Assembly (NCBI RefSeq): GCF_001457415.1
Contig: NZ_LN881721.1
Span: forward strand, 1-64,000
DNA length: 64,000 bases
From: Gorillibacterium timonense
GTDB lineage: Bacteria; Bacillota; Bacilli; Paenibacillales; NBRC-103111
Reading direction: 5' to 3'
The notes under the pieces were generated by a model that saw only the letters and a program-made list of their open reading frames with translations, did no database searches and was not told where the DNA came from. Numbering within the stretch: position 1 is the first letter of the stretch; each line of letters starts with the position of its first letter. This document shows, in pieces, positions 11,384 through 21,099 of the stretch. The translations under genes were made by a program, and so were the position numbers.

Positions 11384-11755
11384 GTGCAAAAAGAGCATCG
11401 CCTAGCCAAACGAGAAGATTTCAACCGGGTGTACCGGAGGGGGAAGTCGGCAGCCAACCTTCAATTTGTTCTCTATTATTTGCCGCAAAAAGAATCGGGA
11501 CCCTTTCGCCTCGGAGTATCGGTCAGCAAAAAGCTGGGCAACGCGGTTGTCCGCAATGGAATCCGCAGAAGAATGAAGGAGATCATCCGGCTTGGTGGGG
11601 AGGATCTTCTGCCCGGACTCGATATCGTCATCATCGCGCGCAAGCCTGTCGCGGAGATGGACTATGAGGAAATGAAAAAAAGCCTCTACCATGTAATGAA
11701 GCGTTCCGGTGTTTTGAAGGAGAAAAAGCGGAACCAGAGCAGCGCTCGTCCGTAA
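11384..11755 (+). CDS. rnpA: Ribonuclease P protein component
   Basis: 123 aa. Binds the RNase P RNA and helps 5' maturation of tRNAs. The conserved RNR-type motif reads VVRNGIRRRMKE (about 60-71), preceded by LGVSVSKKLGNA. GTG start with AAGGAG upstream; the first residues MQKEHRLAKREDF match family N-termini. Standard position between rpmH and yidC. Confidence 0.95.
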   Translation: MQKEHRLAKREDFNRVYRRGKSAANLQFVLYYLPQKESGPFRLGVSVSKKLGNAVVRNGIRRRMKEIIRLGGEDLLPGLDIVIIARKPVAEMDYEEMKKSLYHVMKRSGVLKEKKRNQSSARP

Positions 11756-11875
11756 CTCCATACGGAGGAGGTTGCCGTCCGGAAATCCTTGGAGACGGCT
11801 TGTTTATTTGTTTCTGTACTTATGTTATATTTGGGGTTGTACATGCAATTGACAATGGCTTCGGGAGGAACTCTT

Positions 11876-12751
11876 TTGGTACGACGCTTGTATAAACTGT
11901 GGCCGCTGGCCCTCATCTTGCTTCTGGCCGGCTGTTCGACAACGAATAAGGACGGGTCCATTCGTATAATCAGTCCCAGCAACGGGATTTGGGACCGCTT
12001 TTTTGTCGGACCTTTATCGGAATTTCTCAAATACATCGCTCATCTCACGGGTGGTGCCTACGGGATCTCGATCCTGATCGTCACCATCATTGTCCGTTTT
12101 GTAGTGTTGCCGCTCACGCTCAAGCAGTACAAGAGCAGCAAGGCGATGCAGGCTCTCCAGCCGGAGCTCGCCAAGATCAAAGAGAAGTACAAGGATGAAC
12201 CGCAAAAGCAGCAGGAAGAGACGATGAAGCTGTTCACCCAGAACAACGTCAATCCGATGGCCGGCTGTTTCCCGATCTTCATTCAGATGCCCGTGCTGAT
12301 CGCTCTCTACCATGCGATCTTCCGGACGCCGGAAATCCGCGATCACACATTTCTGTGGCTGCAGCTCGGTACTCCTGACCACTGGATCCTGCCGATCATA
12401 GCAGCGCTGACCACGTTCCTGCAGCAGAAGCTGATGCCGAAGCAGCAGACGGCTCAGATGGGTGCTATGCAGACCATCATGCTGATTTTCCCGGTCATGA
12501 TCTTCTTCATGTCGCGCAGCTTCCCGGCCGCTCTGCCGTTGTACTGGATTTACTCCAATGTCTTTACGATCATTCAAAACTTGGTCATTTATCGGGACAA
12601 ATCCGGCGGTACCGCTGTGGTTACCGCTGGTGAAGGTTCAAGCGCCGGAGCCTCGGCGAAGAAGAAAAGCAACACTTCCGCAGGCGCAGCAAATAAGGCC
12701 AGCAAGAGCAACAAGCCTGCCGGCAAATCCGCGAAGAAACCATCTAAATAA
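11876..12751 (+). CDS. yidC: Membrane protein insertase YidC/SpoIIIJ
   Basis: 291 aa by a TTG start at 11876, chosen because GGAGG lies seven bases upstream; the frame is open to 11789 but that extension lacks a binding site. The N-terminus has a lipoprotein signal with lipobox LLLAGC, so it is probably lipid-anchored at the outer membrane leaflet. Five membrane segments with the YidC/Oxa1 fold follow, including the conserved VRFVVLPL region with its hydrophilic-groove Arg, and the cytoplasmic hairpin. The tail after about residue 250 is rich in Lys, Ser and Ala and probably contacts the ribosome. It inserts membrane proteins with or without Sec; the sporulation paralogue SpoIIIJ supports engulfment-stage signalling. 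Confidence 0.95.
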   Translation: MVRRLYKLWPLALILLLAGCSTTNKDGSIRIISPSNGIWDRFFVGPLSEFLKYIAHLTGGAYGISILIVTIIVRFVVLPLTLKQYKSSKAMQALQPELAKIKEKYKDEPQKQQEETMKLFTQNNVNPMAGCFPIFIQMPVLIALYHAIFRTPEIRDHTFLWLQLGTPDHWILPIIAALTTFLQQKLMPKQQTAQMGAMQTIMLIFPVMIFFMSRSFPAALPLYWIYSNVFTIIQNLVIYRDKSGGTAVVTAGEGSSAGASAKKKSNTSAGAANKASKSNKPAGKSAKKPSK

Positions 12752-12770
12752 TAGGGGTGGTCCCGATATT

Positions 12771-13394
12771 ATGAAGAAGGCCGTTTTTACGGGGAAAACG
12801 ATTGATGAAGCGGTTAACGCCGGACTGAAGCAGTGGAATCTGCCGGCCGAGCGAGTCAAGGTAACGGTACTTGAGCAGCCGAGCAAGGGGCTGTTCGGAT
12901 TGATCGGCACGAAGGATGCGAAGGTGGAGCTGGAGAAGATTCCAGACCCCATCGAAGAAGCGGAGCTCTTTCTGGCCGAGGTCTTCAAAACGATGGAGCT
13001 TGAGGTGCAGGTGGAACGGCAGGAGGATGAAGAAGGAACGCTTCTCAACCTGACCGGTCCCGAGCTCGGCATCCTGATCGGACGCCGTGGCCAAACACTG
13101 GATGCTCTTCAGTACCTGACGAACATCGTGGGGAACCGATATTCGAATTCCCACATCCGCATCGTGTTGGATGCGGAGAAATTCCGGGAACGCCGGAAGA
13201 AAACGCTGGAGGATTTGGCTCGCCGCCTCGCCCAGCGGGTCATCAAGACACGCAAAGAGGTTGTGCTTGAACCGATGCCGCCTCAAGAGCGGAAGATCAT
13301 TCATTCCTATCTGCAGAATTACTCCGGCGTGAAGACGTTCAGCAAGGGAGAGGAACCGAACCGGCGTATCATCATCGCTTTGCGTTCCCAGTAA
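12771..13394 (+). CDS. jag: RNA-binding protein Jag/KhpB
   Basis: 207 aa. An N-terminal Jag domain (MKKAVFTGKTIDEAVNAGL) is followed by a KH domain (LIGRRGQTLDALQYL at about 104-118) and a C-terminal R3H domain (RRIIIAL end). In other Bacillota KhpB partners with KhpA to bind RNA and influence cell division. It follows yidC after 19 bases and is probably in the same transcript. Confidence 0.95.
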   Translation: MKKAVFTGKTIDEAVNAGLKQWNLPAERVKVTVLEQPSKGLFGLIGTKDAKVELEKIPDPIEEAELFLAEVFKTMELEVQVERQEDEEGTLLNLTGPELGILIGRRGQTLDALQYLTNIVGNRYSNSHIRIVLDAEKFRERRKKTLEDLARRLAQRVIKTRKEVVLEPMPPQERKIIHSYLQNYSGVKTFSKGEEPNRRIIIALRSQ

Positions 13395-13460
13395 GGTTAC
13401 GGACTCATCATCGGGCGATTGCCTGAATAAGCAAAAGAGTGGATACGAGGCGCAATGACT

Positions 13461-13511
13461 TAGAGCGTGTTTGCAAACCCGACCGTTTCATGGGTTTGCG
13501 AACACGCTCTA
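13461..13511. repeat. Long intergenic inverted repeat before mnmE
   Basis: Two 20-base arms (13461-13480 and 13492-13511), starting TAGAGCGTGTT and ending AACACGCTCTA, pair with a single wobble mismatch around an 11-base loop. Only a TTTT tract follows, so it is either a modest rho-independent terminator for jag or a small palindromic repeat element. Confidence 0.7.
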
Positions 13512-13649
13512 GGGTTTTCACGGGTCATTGCTCCTTTTTTAAACGACTGGAAAGAAACGGACGCCGCCTCTTTAGGGAGCGGATTGGCCGTTTCTTCTTG
13601 CGATAGGATAGATTGCATCGAATTGTTCGAAAGGATGGTGGAATTCAAC

Positions 13650-15026
13650 ATGATGGAGGATACGATAGCAGCGATTTCGACTCCGCTTGGAGAAGGGGGC
13701 ATCGCGGTTATTCGCGTTAGCGGGCCTGAAGCGGTGGAACAAGCCGATCGCCTGTTTCGCCCGGCGGACAAGCTGAAGAATGCCGCAAGCCATACCGTTC
13801 ATTACGGTCATATCGCAGATCCGCTGACGGGAGAAACCGTGGAGGAAGTGCTCGTTACAGTGATGCTTGCTCCGCGTTCTTTTACGATGGAGAATGTGGT
13901 GGAGATCGGCTGTCACGGCGGGCTTGTCTCGGTGAAGAGGGTGCTGGACCTGCTTCTCGCAGGTGGAGTGAGGTTAGCGGAACCGGGCGAATTTACGAAA
14001 CGCGCCTTCCTGAACGGGCGGATCGATTTGACTCAAGCGGAGGCGGTCATCGATGTGATCCGCGCCAAATCGGACAAAGCGCATAAGGTCGCTCTCAAGC
14101 AGGTGGAAGGCTCGCTATCCCAAAAAGTGAAGAAGCTGAGACAGCAGCTTGTCGAAGTCATGGCGCATCTGGAGGTCAATATCGACTATCCCGAGCATGA
14201 TGTGGAGGAACTGACGACCGCGTTCATTCGGGATAAGGGAACCGATGCGATTCGCCAGGTGGGAGCTCTCCTCAAGTCGGCCGGGGAAGGAAAGCTCATC
14301 CGCGAAGGGATCACGACTGCGATCGTCGGGAGACCGAATGTCGGCAAATCTTCACTCTTGAACGCGCTTGCCCAGGAGAACCGCGCGATTGTAACAGACA
14401 TCCCTGGGACAACTAGAGATGTGATCGAGGAATATGTTACGATGAACGGGATTCCCCTGAAGCTGCTCGATACAGCCGGCATTCGCGAGACGGAGGATGT
14501 GGTGGAGAAGATCGGGGTAGAACGTTCTCTCGGTGCCCTGGATGAAGCTGATCTGATCCTGTTCGTGCTGAATGCCAACGAATCCTTGAACGATGATGAG
14601 AGACGGCTTCTTAAGGAGCTTCATTCTCGTCCGACCCTTGTGATCCTGAACAAAACCGATCTGCCGGAACAGGTGGACATGCAGGTGGTATCCGAGTGGT
14701 ACCCAGCGGAGCGGATCGTTCGCATGTCTGTACTTGAAGAGGAAGGACTTGATCGTCTGGAAAAGGCGGTTACCGATCTGTTCTTCTTAGGTGATGTGGA
14801 GGGCAGCGATTTTACTTATGTCAGCAATGTACGGCACATTCAACTGCTGAGGCAGGCGAACGAAGCACTGCAGGACGCAGTGGCTGCGGCGGATCAGTAT
14901 GTGCCGATCGATATGATTCAAATCGACTTTCGCCGGGCATGGGAATTTCTCGGTGAGATCGTCGGCGATCAGATGGCTGATTCGCTCGTCGATCAGATTT
15001 TCTCGCAATTTTGTCTCGGCAAGTAA
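13650..15026 (+). CDS. mnmE: tRNA modification GTPase MnmE
   Basis: 458 aa. With MnmG it makes the 5-carboxymethylaminomethyl (or taurine-like) modification on U34 of certain tRNAs. The N-terminal folate-binding domain is followed by a helical domain and an inserted G domain with GRPNVGKSS, the switch [12 protein letters not shown] and NKTD. The protein ends FCLGK, the C-terminal CxGK motif essential for catalysis. Start is one of two adjacent ATG codons at 13650 and 13653; the open frame upstream to 13467 crosses the intergenic hairpin and is not coding. Confidence 0.97.
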   Translation: MMEDTIAAISTPLGEGGIAVIRVSGPEAVEQADRLFRPADKLKNAASHTVHYGHIADPLTGETVEEVLVTVMLAPRSFTMENVVEIGCHGGLVSVKRVLDLLLAGGVRLAEPGEFTKRAFLNGRIDLTQAEAVIDVIRAKSDKAHKVALKQVEGSLSQKVKKLRQQLVEVMAHLEVNIDYPEHDVEELTTAFIRDKGTDAIRQVGALLKSAGEGKLIREGITTAIVGRPNVGKSSLLNALAQENRAIVTDIPGTTRDVIEEYVTMNGIPLKLLDTAGIRETEDVVEKIGVERSLGALDEADLILFVLNANESLNDDERRLLKELHSRPTLVILNKTDLPEQVDMQVVSEWYPAERIVRMSVLEEEGLDRLEKAVTDLFFLGDVEGSDFTYVSNVRHIQLLRQANEALQDAVAAADQYVPIDMIQIDFRRAWEFLGEIVGDQMADSLVDQIFSQFCLGK

Positions 15027-15058
15027 GCAACATTCGATATAGAGGAGGTTGGCAAGCC

Positions 15059-16951
15059 ATGGGTTATGACGCAGGCGATTATGAAGTCATCGTGATTGGA
15101 GCGGGCCACGCGGGCTGTGAATCAGCGCTCGCCGCAGCTCGGATGGGATGCCGTACGCTGCTTCTTACCATCAATCTGGACATGGTGGCGTTCATGCCCT
15201 GCAATCCTTCGGTGGGCGGACCTGCCAAAGGGCATGTGGTCAGGGAGATCGATGCGCTGGGCGGTGAAATGGGACGGAACATCGACAAGACCTACATTCA
15301 AATGCGCATGCTGAACACGGGAAAAGGGCCGGCGGTCCATGCTCTACGCGCACAAGCGGATAAATTTCTATACCAGCACTCCATGAAGGAGACCATCGAG
15401 AAGCAGCCGAATTTGACGCTGCGGCAAGGAATGGCGGAGGAGCTGATCGTAGAAGACGGTGTCATTCGAGGCGTCGTCACCAAGACGGGAGCTCGTTACT
15501 ATGGTCAAGCGGTCGTCTTGACGACGGGCACGTATCTCCGCGGCAAGGTCATCATCGGGGAATTGATGTACGAGAGCGGCCCGAATAACCAACAGCCTTC
15601 CGTTAAGCTCTCGCAATCGCTCAAAGAGCTCGGTCTTGAACTCATCCGCTTCAAAACGGGGACTCCACCACGGGTGCACAAGGACACCATCGATTTCAGC
15701 AAGACGGAGATTCAGCCGGGCGATGAGAATCCGAAGTTTTTCTCTTACGAGACGACCGAGCCAGTTCCGAATCAGCTTCCGTGCTGGCTCACCTATACCT
15801 CCAGCGAGACTCATGAGGTGATCAACCGCAACCTGCACCGGGCTCCGATGTTCACCGGGCAGATCGAAGGGACCGGACCTCGCTACTGTCCGTCTATTGA
15901 AGACAAAATTGTCCGATTTGCCGACAAGCCGAAGCATCAGATCTTCCTGGAGCCGGAAGGAAGAAATACGGCGGAATACTACGTCCAAGGCCTATCTACG
16001 AGTATGCCGGAGGATGTGCAGCTGCAAATTCTCCGCTCCATTCCAGGCCTGGAACAGGTGGAAATGATGCGGACCGGATACGCGATCGAATATGATGCGG
16101 TCGTTCCGACTCAACTGCTGCCTTCCTTAGAGACGAAAGCCGTCAGTGGGTTGTTTACAGCCGGACAAATTAACGGAACTTCCGGCTATGAGGAAGCGGC
16201 CGGCCAAGGAATCATGGCTGGTATCAACGCAGCGCGCAAGGTGCAAGGGAAAGAACCGGTTATCTTAGATCGCTCGGAAGGCTACATTGGGGTTCTCATC
16301 GATGACTTGGTTACGAAGGGGACGAACGAACCGTACCGCCTTCTAACCTCTCGCGCTGAATACCGCTTGCTGCTTCGCCATGACAACGCGGACCTGCGCC
16401 TTACTCCAATCGGCTACGAGATCGGACTCATTTCGCAACATCGGTACGACGCTTTCCTTCTTAAGAAAGAGATGGTGGCAGCCGAAATCGGCAGATTGAA
16501 GGAAGCACGAATCCGCCCGGATGAGGATACGGCTCAGTTCCTCGAGAAGATCGGCACAGCTCCGATCAGCCAAGCGGTCGACGGAATTTCTCTTCTGCGA
16601 AGGCCGGAAGTCTCCTACGAGCAAGTAAGCACGCTTGTCCCATCTCCGCATGAGCTTTCGGATGACATGAAGGAGCAGGTGGAGATTCAGATCAAGTATG
16701 CGGGATACATCGAGAAGCAGCTTGCTCAGGTGGAGAGGCTGAAGAAGATGGAGAAGAAGAAAATCCCCGATGATATCCGCTACGAGGAAATCCACGGCCT
16801 CGCCTCTGAAGCGAAGCAGAAGCTGCAAAAGATTCGCCCGGTATCCATCGGACAAGCCTCGCGCATTGCAGGTGTGACTCCGGCAGACATCTCGATCTTG
16901 TTGATCCATTTAGAGCACTATAACAAAGTGAAGGCGGCTCGAAACGGATGA
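15059..16951 (+). CDS. mnmG: tRNA uridine 5-carboxymethylaminomethyl modification enzyme MnmG
   Basis: 630 aa FAD enzyme and partner of MnmE. The Rossmann FAD site is [11 protein letters not shown] (about 10-20), and the family signatures MNPSVGG-type ([14 protein letters not shown]) and TGTYLRG are present. The C-terminal helical domain that binds MnmE and tRNA is complete. AGGAGG lies 10 bases before the ATG. The open frame reaches back into mnmE but the internal start is clear. It overlaps rsmG by four bases. Confidence 0.97.
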   Translation: MGYDAGDYEVIVIGAGHAGCESALAAARMGCRTLLLTINLDMVAFMPCNPSVGGPAKGHVVREIDALGGEMGRNIDKTYIQMRMLNTGKGPAVHALRAQADKFLYQHSMKETIEKQPNLTLRQGMAEELIVEDGVIRGVVTKTGARYYGQAVVLTTGTYLRGKVIIGELMYESGPNNQQPSVKLSQSLKELGLELIRFKTGTPPRVHKDTIDFSKTEIQPGDENPKFFSYETTEPVPNQLPCWLTYTSSETHEVINRNLHRAPMFTGQIEGTGPRYCPSIEDKIVRFADKPKHQIFLEPEGRNTAEYYVQGLSTSMPEDVQLQILRSIPGLEQVEMMRTGYAIEYDAVVPTQLLPSLETKAVSGLFTAGQINGTSGYEEAAGQGIMAGINAARKVQGKEPVILDRSEGYIGVLIDDLVTKGTNEPYRLLTSRAEYRLLLRHDNADLRLTPIGYEIGLISQHRYDAFLLKKEMVAAEIGRLKEARIRPDEDTAQFLEKIGTAPISQAVDGISLLRRPEVSYEQVSTLVPSPHELSDDMKEQVEIQIKYAGYIEKQLAQVERLKKMEKKKIPDDIRYEEIHGLASEAKQKLQKIRPVSIGQASRIAGVTPADISILLIHLEHYNKVKAARNG

Positions 16952-17694
16952 GTGAACAAATTTTTAACCGTCATGATGCGAGCGAGGCGATGTTGATCGG
17001 GCTGTTGGAGGAGAAGGGGATTACGCTATCTCCTCGTCAACTGGAGCAGTTCGACCTCTATTACCGCGAGCTTGTCGAGTGGAATGAGAAGATGAACCTG
17101 ACCGGGATAACCGATCGTGAGCAGGTGTACATCAAGCATTTTTATGATTCAATTTCCCTTGCTTTCTTTAAGGATTTCAGTGGAATCGGCAGTTTGGCGG
17201 ATATTGGATCGGGCGCGGGCTTTCCCGGAATTCCCTTGAAAATCGTCTTCCCCCATCTGAAGCTGACGATCGTTGACTCCCTCAACAAGAGGATCGGCTT
17301 TCTCCGCCATCTGACAGAGAAACTGGAGCTTGAAGGCGTTCAGCTTGTTCACGGGAGAGCGGAGGATGTCGCCAGGCTTCCCGAGCATCGGGATCAATAC
17401 GATGCGGTTACCGCAAGAGCAGTTGCCAGGCTTTCTGTACTCAATGAGCTTTGTCTTCCTTTTGTAAAGGTAAACGGATGGTTTGCAGCCATGAAAGGAG
17501 CGGCTGTTTCTGAGGAAGTGGAGGAAGCAACTGCTTCCATCCGTGAGCTTGGCGCGGAGCTAGCCGATCTTTACTCCTTTGTTCTTCCTCTTGAAGAAGC
17601 AGCACGGTACATGGTTGTGCTCAATAAAGCCAAGCCGACACCCAAGAAATATCCGCGTAAGGCAGGCGTCCCCCTAAAAACGCCCCTCAAGTAA
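16948..17694 (+). CDS. rsmG: 16S rRNA (guanine527-N7)-methyltransferase
   Basis: 248 aa SAM-dependent methyltransferase of the GidB family. It carries the fold entry [17 protein letters not shown] (about 90-106) and the NTGITD-like region MNLTGITD. Modifies G527 of 16S rRNA. Its start overlaps the mnmG stop in an ATGA arrangement, pointing to translational coupling. Ends 28 bases before a parS site. Confidence 0.96.
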   Translation: MSEQIFNRHDASEAMLIGLLEEKGITLSPRQLEQFDLYYRELVEWNEKMNLTGITDREQVYIKHFYDSISLAFFKDFSGIGSLADIGSGAGFPGIPLKIVFPHLKLTIVDSLNKRIGFLRHLTEKLELEGVQLVHGRAEDVARLPEHRDQYDAVTARAVARLSVLNELCLPFVKVNGWFAAMKGAAVSEEVEEATASIRELGAELADLYSFVLPLEEAARYMVVLNKAKPTPKKYPRKAGVPLKTPLK

Positions 17695-17721
17695 GAGAGA
17701 AAAGTCAATTTCATGCCCGCA

Positions 17722-17737
17722 TGTTCCACGTGAAACA
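17722..17737. promoter_or_regulatory. parS centromere site
   Basis: TGTTCCACGTGAAACA, identical to the consensus for Spo0J/ParB binding. It lies between rsmG and noc. The rest of this 312-base gap shows no gene or strong hairpin. Confidence 0.95.
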
Positions 17738-18006
17738 ATCAAGTGCGAAATGTTGCCCCGATCAGGGAGGAATTAACAGCCTCCATGGAGAATTAAGTAG
17801 ACGGGAGTCAATCGGATTTCGATCTTCTGGTGCACGAGTCGCTTATCATAAAAGTGGAGAAGAGGATGCTCGAATCCTTTTCTAAGTCTGGCATAACGAA
17901 TGCTTACTGTGGTTGAAAGCAGACTCTTGCGCAGCGGACGGATCGGCAAAAAAGGACTCTGATTAGCGTTTATCCTTTAATGTAGACGAGTAGGTGATTG
18001 TGCCTG

Positions 18007-18822
18007 ATGAAAGAGCATCTGTCCAAGCTGTTTGGCCTGGGTGAGCGAGTTCCTTCAGATGAAGTAAAGCAAATTCCGCTTGATGAAATCGTGCCAAGCC
18101 CTTATCAACCGCGAACCATCTTCGATGAGGAGCGCATTGATGAGCTATGCCAAACGATCAAGACGCATGGCGTCATTCAACCGATCGTGGTGCGGTATCG
18201 CAACGGAAGCTTTGAAATCATCGCGGGAGAGAGGCGGTATCGGGCCGTCCGGAAGCTTGGCTTAGATTCGATTCCGGCCATTGTCCGTGAATTTAACGAT
18301 TCGCAAGCCGCATCGATTGCTCTAATTGAAAACTTGCAGCGGGAAGGTCTCACCGCATTGGAAGAGGCGCTGGCTTATCAGCAATTAATGGAAATTCATC
18401 AACTCACCCAAGAAAGCTTGGCTCAACGGCTTGGGAAGAGTCAATCAACTATCGCAAATAAGATCCGGCTAATACAGCTTCCAGATGGAATCAAGCAGGC
18501 TTTAGCCGAGAGAAAGATAACGGAAAGACATGCGCGCGCGCTTTTATCCTTGGATAATGAAGAATTGCAATTAAAAGTATTAAGCGATATTATTACTAAA
18601 GAGTTAAACGTGAAACAAACGGAGGCTCGCATCGCTTTTTATAAGGAAGCGAACAAGCTGAAGAAGCAAAAGAGGCTATCTTATACAAAGGATGTCCGGT
18701 TGGCTCTGAATACGATCCGTCAATCCGTAGAGATGATCTCCAACTCGGGAATGACGGTCAATACGAAGGAGCAGAATTACGACGATCGGTACGAAATCAT
18801 CATCACGATTCCGAAGAAGTAG
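18007..18822 (+). CDS. noc: Nucleoid occlusion protein Noc
   Basis: 271 aa ParB-family CTPase. The N-terminal stretch [13 protein letters not shown] resembles the amphipathic membrane-targeting helix of Noc. The ParB N-domain has [11 protein letters not shown] and the CTP-binding [11 protein letters not shown] box, followed by a helix-turn-helix ([21 protein letters not shown]). Noc prevents septum formation over the chromosome. It is distinguished from Spo0J by its N-terminus and by its position between rsmG and soj. ATG at 18007 follows AGGTGA; an in-frame TTG lies three codons earlier. Confidence 0.93.
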   Translation: MKEHLSKLFGLGERVPSDEVKQIPLDEIVPSPYQPRTIFDEERIDELCQTIKTHGVIQPIVVRYRNGSFEIIAGERRYRAVRKLGLDSIPAIVREFNDSQAASIALIENLQREGLTALEEALAYQQLMEIHQLTQESLAQRLGKSQSTIANKIRLIQLPDGIKQALAERKITERHARALLSLDNEELQLKVLSDIITKELNVKQTEARIAFYKEANKLKKQKRLSYTKDVRLALNTIRQSVEMISNSGMTVNTKEQNYDDRYEIIITIPKK

Positions 18823-19374
18823 CGTGAACGTTCATAGAAGGGAAGCCGTAACCCATGGCAGACTTGTCCGGCTTGTTGGCCGAACCAGGCAGCCTTTTTC
18901 TTTCTCGGCTCCTTTTTATTCGTACGGGATCAACTCGATAACGGCGCTATCTAACTCTGTTGTTTCTTCATCGCAGCCGATCGTATTCATACGAGCAAGG
19001 TTGATTGTGTACGGGTGACGCATGAGAATGACTAAGCCTGATCGGAAGAGGTATTTCATGCGCCTGTTTTCTTTCTATGAGCGTGTCGATTGCGTTCATA
19101 GAATACGATCATTCCGGATCATTCATCAAGAGAACCCAACAAAGAGTTCATGATTTGCGAGTACGAGAATAGATTCCAAGCAATCTATTTTGAACGAGTG
19201 GATCATGCACTGGATAGGAAGGACAAGCAGTTGGATATATCGTTTACGGAGAAAAATCAACCCGCGGGCAGGCGACCTAAAGGAATGGGTTTTTCCTTGC
19301 CTCTCATGGAAGAAGAGCCCACCAACACAGAAGAACCGCCTGATTTCGGTATTTCTAATTCTGGGGTGAACACT
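18823..19374 (+). other. Gap between noc and soj without a supported gene
   Basis: 552 bases. An open frame continues upstream of soj in phase from 19150, but no ribosome binding site supports it and the added residues do not resemble ParA proteins. A weak hairpin followed by TTTTTC occurs near 18860-18900 and may end noc transcription. No RNA gene was recognised. Confidence 0.6.
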
Positions 19375-20136
19375 TTGTCCAAGATTATTGCTGTGACGAA
19401 TCAAAAAGGCGGGGTAGGGAAAACCACAACTTCAGTCAATCTAGGTGCGTCGCTGGCCTATCTCGGAAAAAAAGTTCTGTTGGTTGATATTGATCCCCAA
19501 GGAAATACGACAAGCGGAATTGGAATAAACAAAGCAGATGTAAGTAACTGTATCTACGACGTTCTGATCAATGATGTGCATCCGAAGGATGCGATCATGG
19601 AGACGTCCGTTCCCAATCTCAAGATCATCCCGGCGACGATTCAATTAGCCGGTGCGGAAATTGAGCTTGTCTCCACCATCTCCCGTGAGGTGCGCTTGAA
19701 GAAATCGCTCCAACTCATCAAGCATCTGTTCGATTACATCCTCATCGACTGTCCTCCTTCCCTTGGCATTCTAACCGTCAATTCCTTGACGGCAGCGGAT
19801 TCGGTCATCATCCCAATCCAATGCGAATATTATGCGCTTGAAGGACTCAGTCAATTGCTGAATACCGTAAGACTTGTGCAAAAACATCTGAACACGAGCT
19901 TACAGATTGAAGGCGTGCTGCTCACGATGTTTGATGCGCGCACCAATCTGGGTATTCAAGTCATAGAAGAAGTGAAGAAATATTTCCAGCAAAAGGTTTA
20001 CCAAACGATTATTCCGCGAAATGTTCGACTTAGCGAAGCCCCCAGTCACGGACAATCCATTATTACCTATGATCCTCGCTCCAAGGGAGCGGAAGTTTAT
20101 ATGGAACTTGCCAAGGAAGTGATCCAGTATGAATAA
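19375..20136 (+). CDS. soj: Chromosome partitioning ATPase Soj/ParA
   Basis: 253 aa, the same length as B. subtilis Soj. The deviant Walker A is TNQKGGVGKTTTSVNLG near the N-terminus, with DIDPQGN and DCPPSLG for the other ATP-site motifs. It forms ATP-dependent dimers on DNA, works with Spo0J in segregation, and regulates DnaA. The TTG at 19375 is chosen because it yields (M)SKIIAVTNQKGG, the normal start, with GGGGTGA upstream. It overlaps spo0J by eight bases. Confidence 0.95.
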   Translation: MSKIIAVTNQKGGVGKTTTSVNLGASLAYLGKKVLLVDIDPQGNTTSGIGINKADVSNCIYDVLINDVHPKDAIMETSVPNLKIIPATIQLAGAEIELVSTISREVRLKKSLQLIKHLFDYILIDCPPSLGILTVNSLTAADSVIIPIQCEYYALEGLSQLLNTVRLVQKHLNTSLQIEGVLLTMFDARTNLGIQVIEEVKKYFQQKVYQTIIPRNVRLSEAPSHGQSIITYDPRSKGAEVYMELAKEVIQYE

Positions 20137-20983
20137 ACGTTTGGGTAGAGGGCTTGATGCTCTGATTCCTTCCTTAAACATCAACGATGACGATAAGGTT
20201 GTGGAGATTCCACTGACACAGCTCCGCGCCAATCCTTATCAGCCTCGAAAGACGTTCCACGAGGAAACGATCAAAGAATTGGCCTCATCCATCAAGGAAC
20301 ATGGCGTGATTCAGCCGATCATCGTGCGCAGCGTGCTCCGCGGTTATGAGATCATTGCTGGTGAACGAAGATTTCGCGCGGCTCAGGAATGTGGCCTCGA
20401 AACCATACCTGCCGTTGTCAAATCCTTCACAGATAGACAAGTCATGGAAATCGCCCTTATTGAGAACATTCAGCGTGAGGATCTCAACGCTATTGAATTA
20501 GCAGTCGCTTATCAATCGCTAGCCGATTCCTTGCAGCTCACTCAGGAAGAGTTGTCGGTCAAGGTTGGGAAGAGCCGCTCGCATGTCGCCAACTTTCTTC
20601 GCCTACTGCAGCTGCCGGAAGAGATCAAACAACATGTTTCACGTGGAACATTATCGATGGGCCATGCTCGTGCAATTGCCGGAGTGAAGAGCGATAAGAC
20701 GAAGAAACAGCTCGCCGAGATCTGCATTCGGGAACAGTGGAGTGTGCGGGAGCTGGAGGAAGCGATCAAAAAGCAGGAGCAGCGGAAGGAAAAAGAAGCG
20801 GAGCCTGCGAGAAAGGCGAAGGGGAATCCCTTCATCCTACAAGCGGAAGAAACGTTGCGCGAGCAGTTCCATACGACGGTGAAGATCAAGCACGGCAAAC
20901 AGAAAGGGAAAATTGAATTTTCCTACTATTCCGAAGATGACCTGCAGCGCTTGTTGGATATGCTACAAGGGTCACCATCATAA
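20129..20983 (+). CDS. spo0J: Chromosome partitioning protein Spo0J/ParB
   Basis: 284 aa. It begins MNKRLGRGLDALIPS, the ParB start that stimulates Soj ATPase. The CTP-binding domain has NPYQPRKTFHEE and GERRFRAAQECG, followed by a helix-turn-helix and a C-terminal dimerisation region after a Lys/Glu-rich linker. It spreads from parS as a clamp and loads condensin. A perfect parS lies inside its own gene. Translationally coupled to soj. Confidence 0.96.
   Translation: MNKRLGRGLDALIPSLNINDDDKVVEIPLTQLRANPYQPRKTFHEETIKELASSIKEHGVIQPIIVRSVLRGYEIIAGERRFRAAQECGLETIPAVVKSFTDRQVMEIALIENIQREDLNAIELAVAYQSLADSLQLTQEELSVKVGKSRSHVANFLRLLQLPEEIKQHVSRGTLSMGHARAIAGVKSDKTKKQLAEICIREQWSVRELEEAIKKQEQRKEKEAEPARKAKGNPFILQAEETLREQFHTTVKIKHGKQKGKIEFSYYSEDDLQRLLDMLQGSPS
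20635..20650. promoter_or_regulatory. parS centromere site inside spo0J
   Basis: TGTTTCACGTGGAACA, a perfect consensus site within the coding sequence, as in B. subtilis where spo0J also contains a parS. Confidence 0.95.
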
Positions 20984-20995
20984 CCGGATCGTCTT

Positions 20996-21040
20996 AAGCA
21001 TACCGGCGTGATTCCTTGGGGACCACCGGTATGCTTTTTC
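20996..21040 (+). terminator. spo0J terminator
   Basis: AAGCATACCGG pairs with CCGGTATGCTT across an 18-base loop, followed by TTTTCG. Confidence 0.85.
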
Positions 21041-21099
21041 GTTTGATCTGCTGCAATCAGGTGGCAATGAATAGGAGTCAAATGAAGGAGGGGCCTTCT

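Noticed and set aside
19150..19374. N-terminal extension of Soj
   Set aside because: Adds 75 residues unlike ParA proteins; the TTG at 19375 has a ribosome binding site and gives the standard length.
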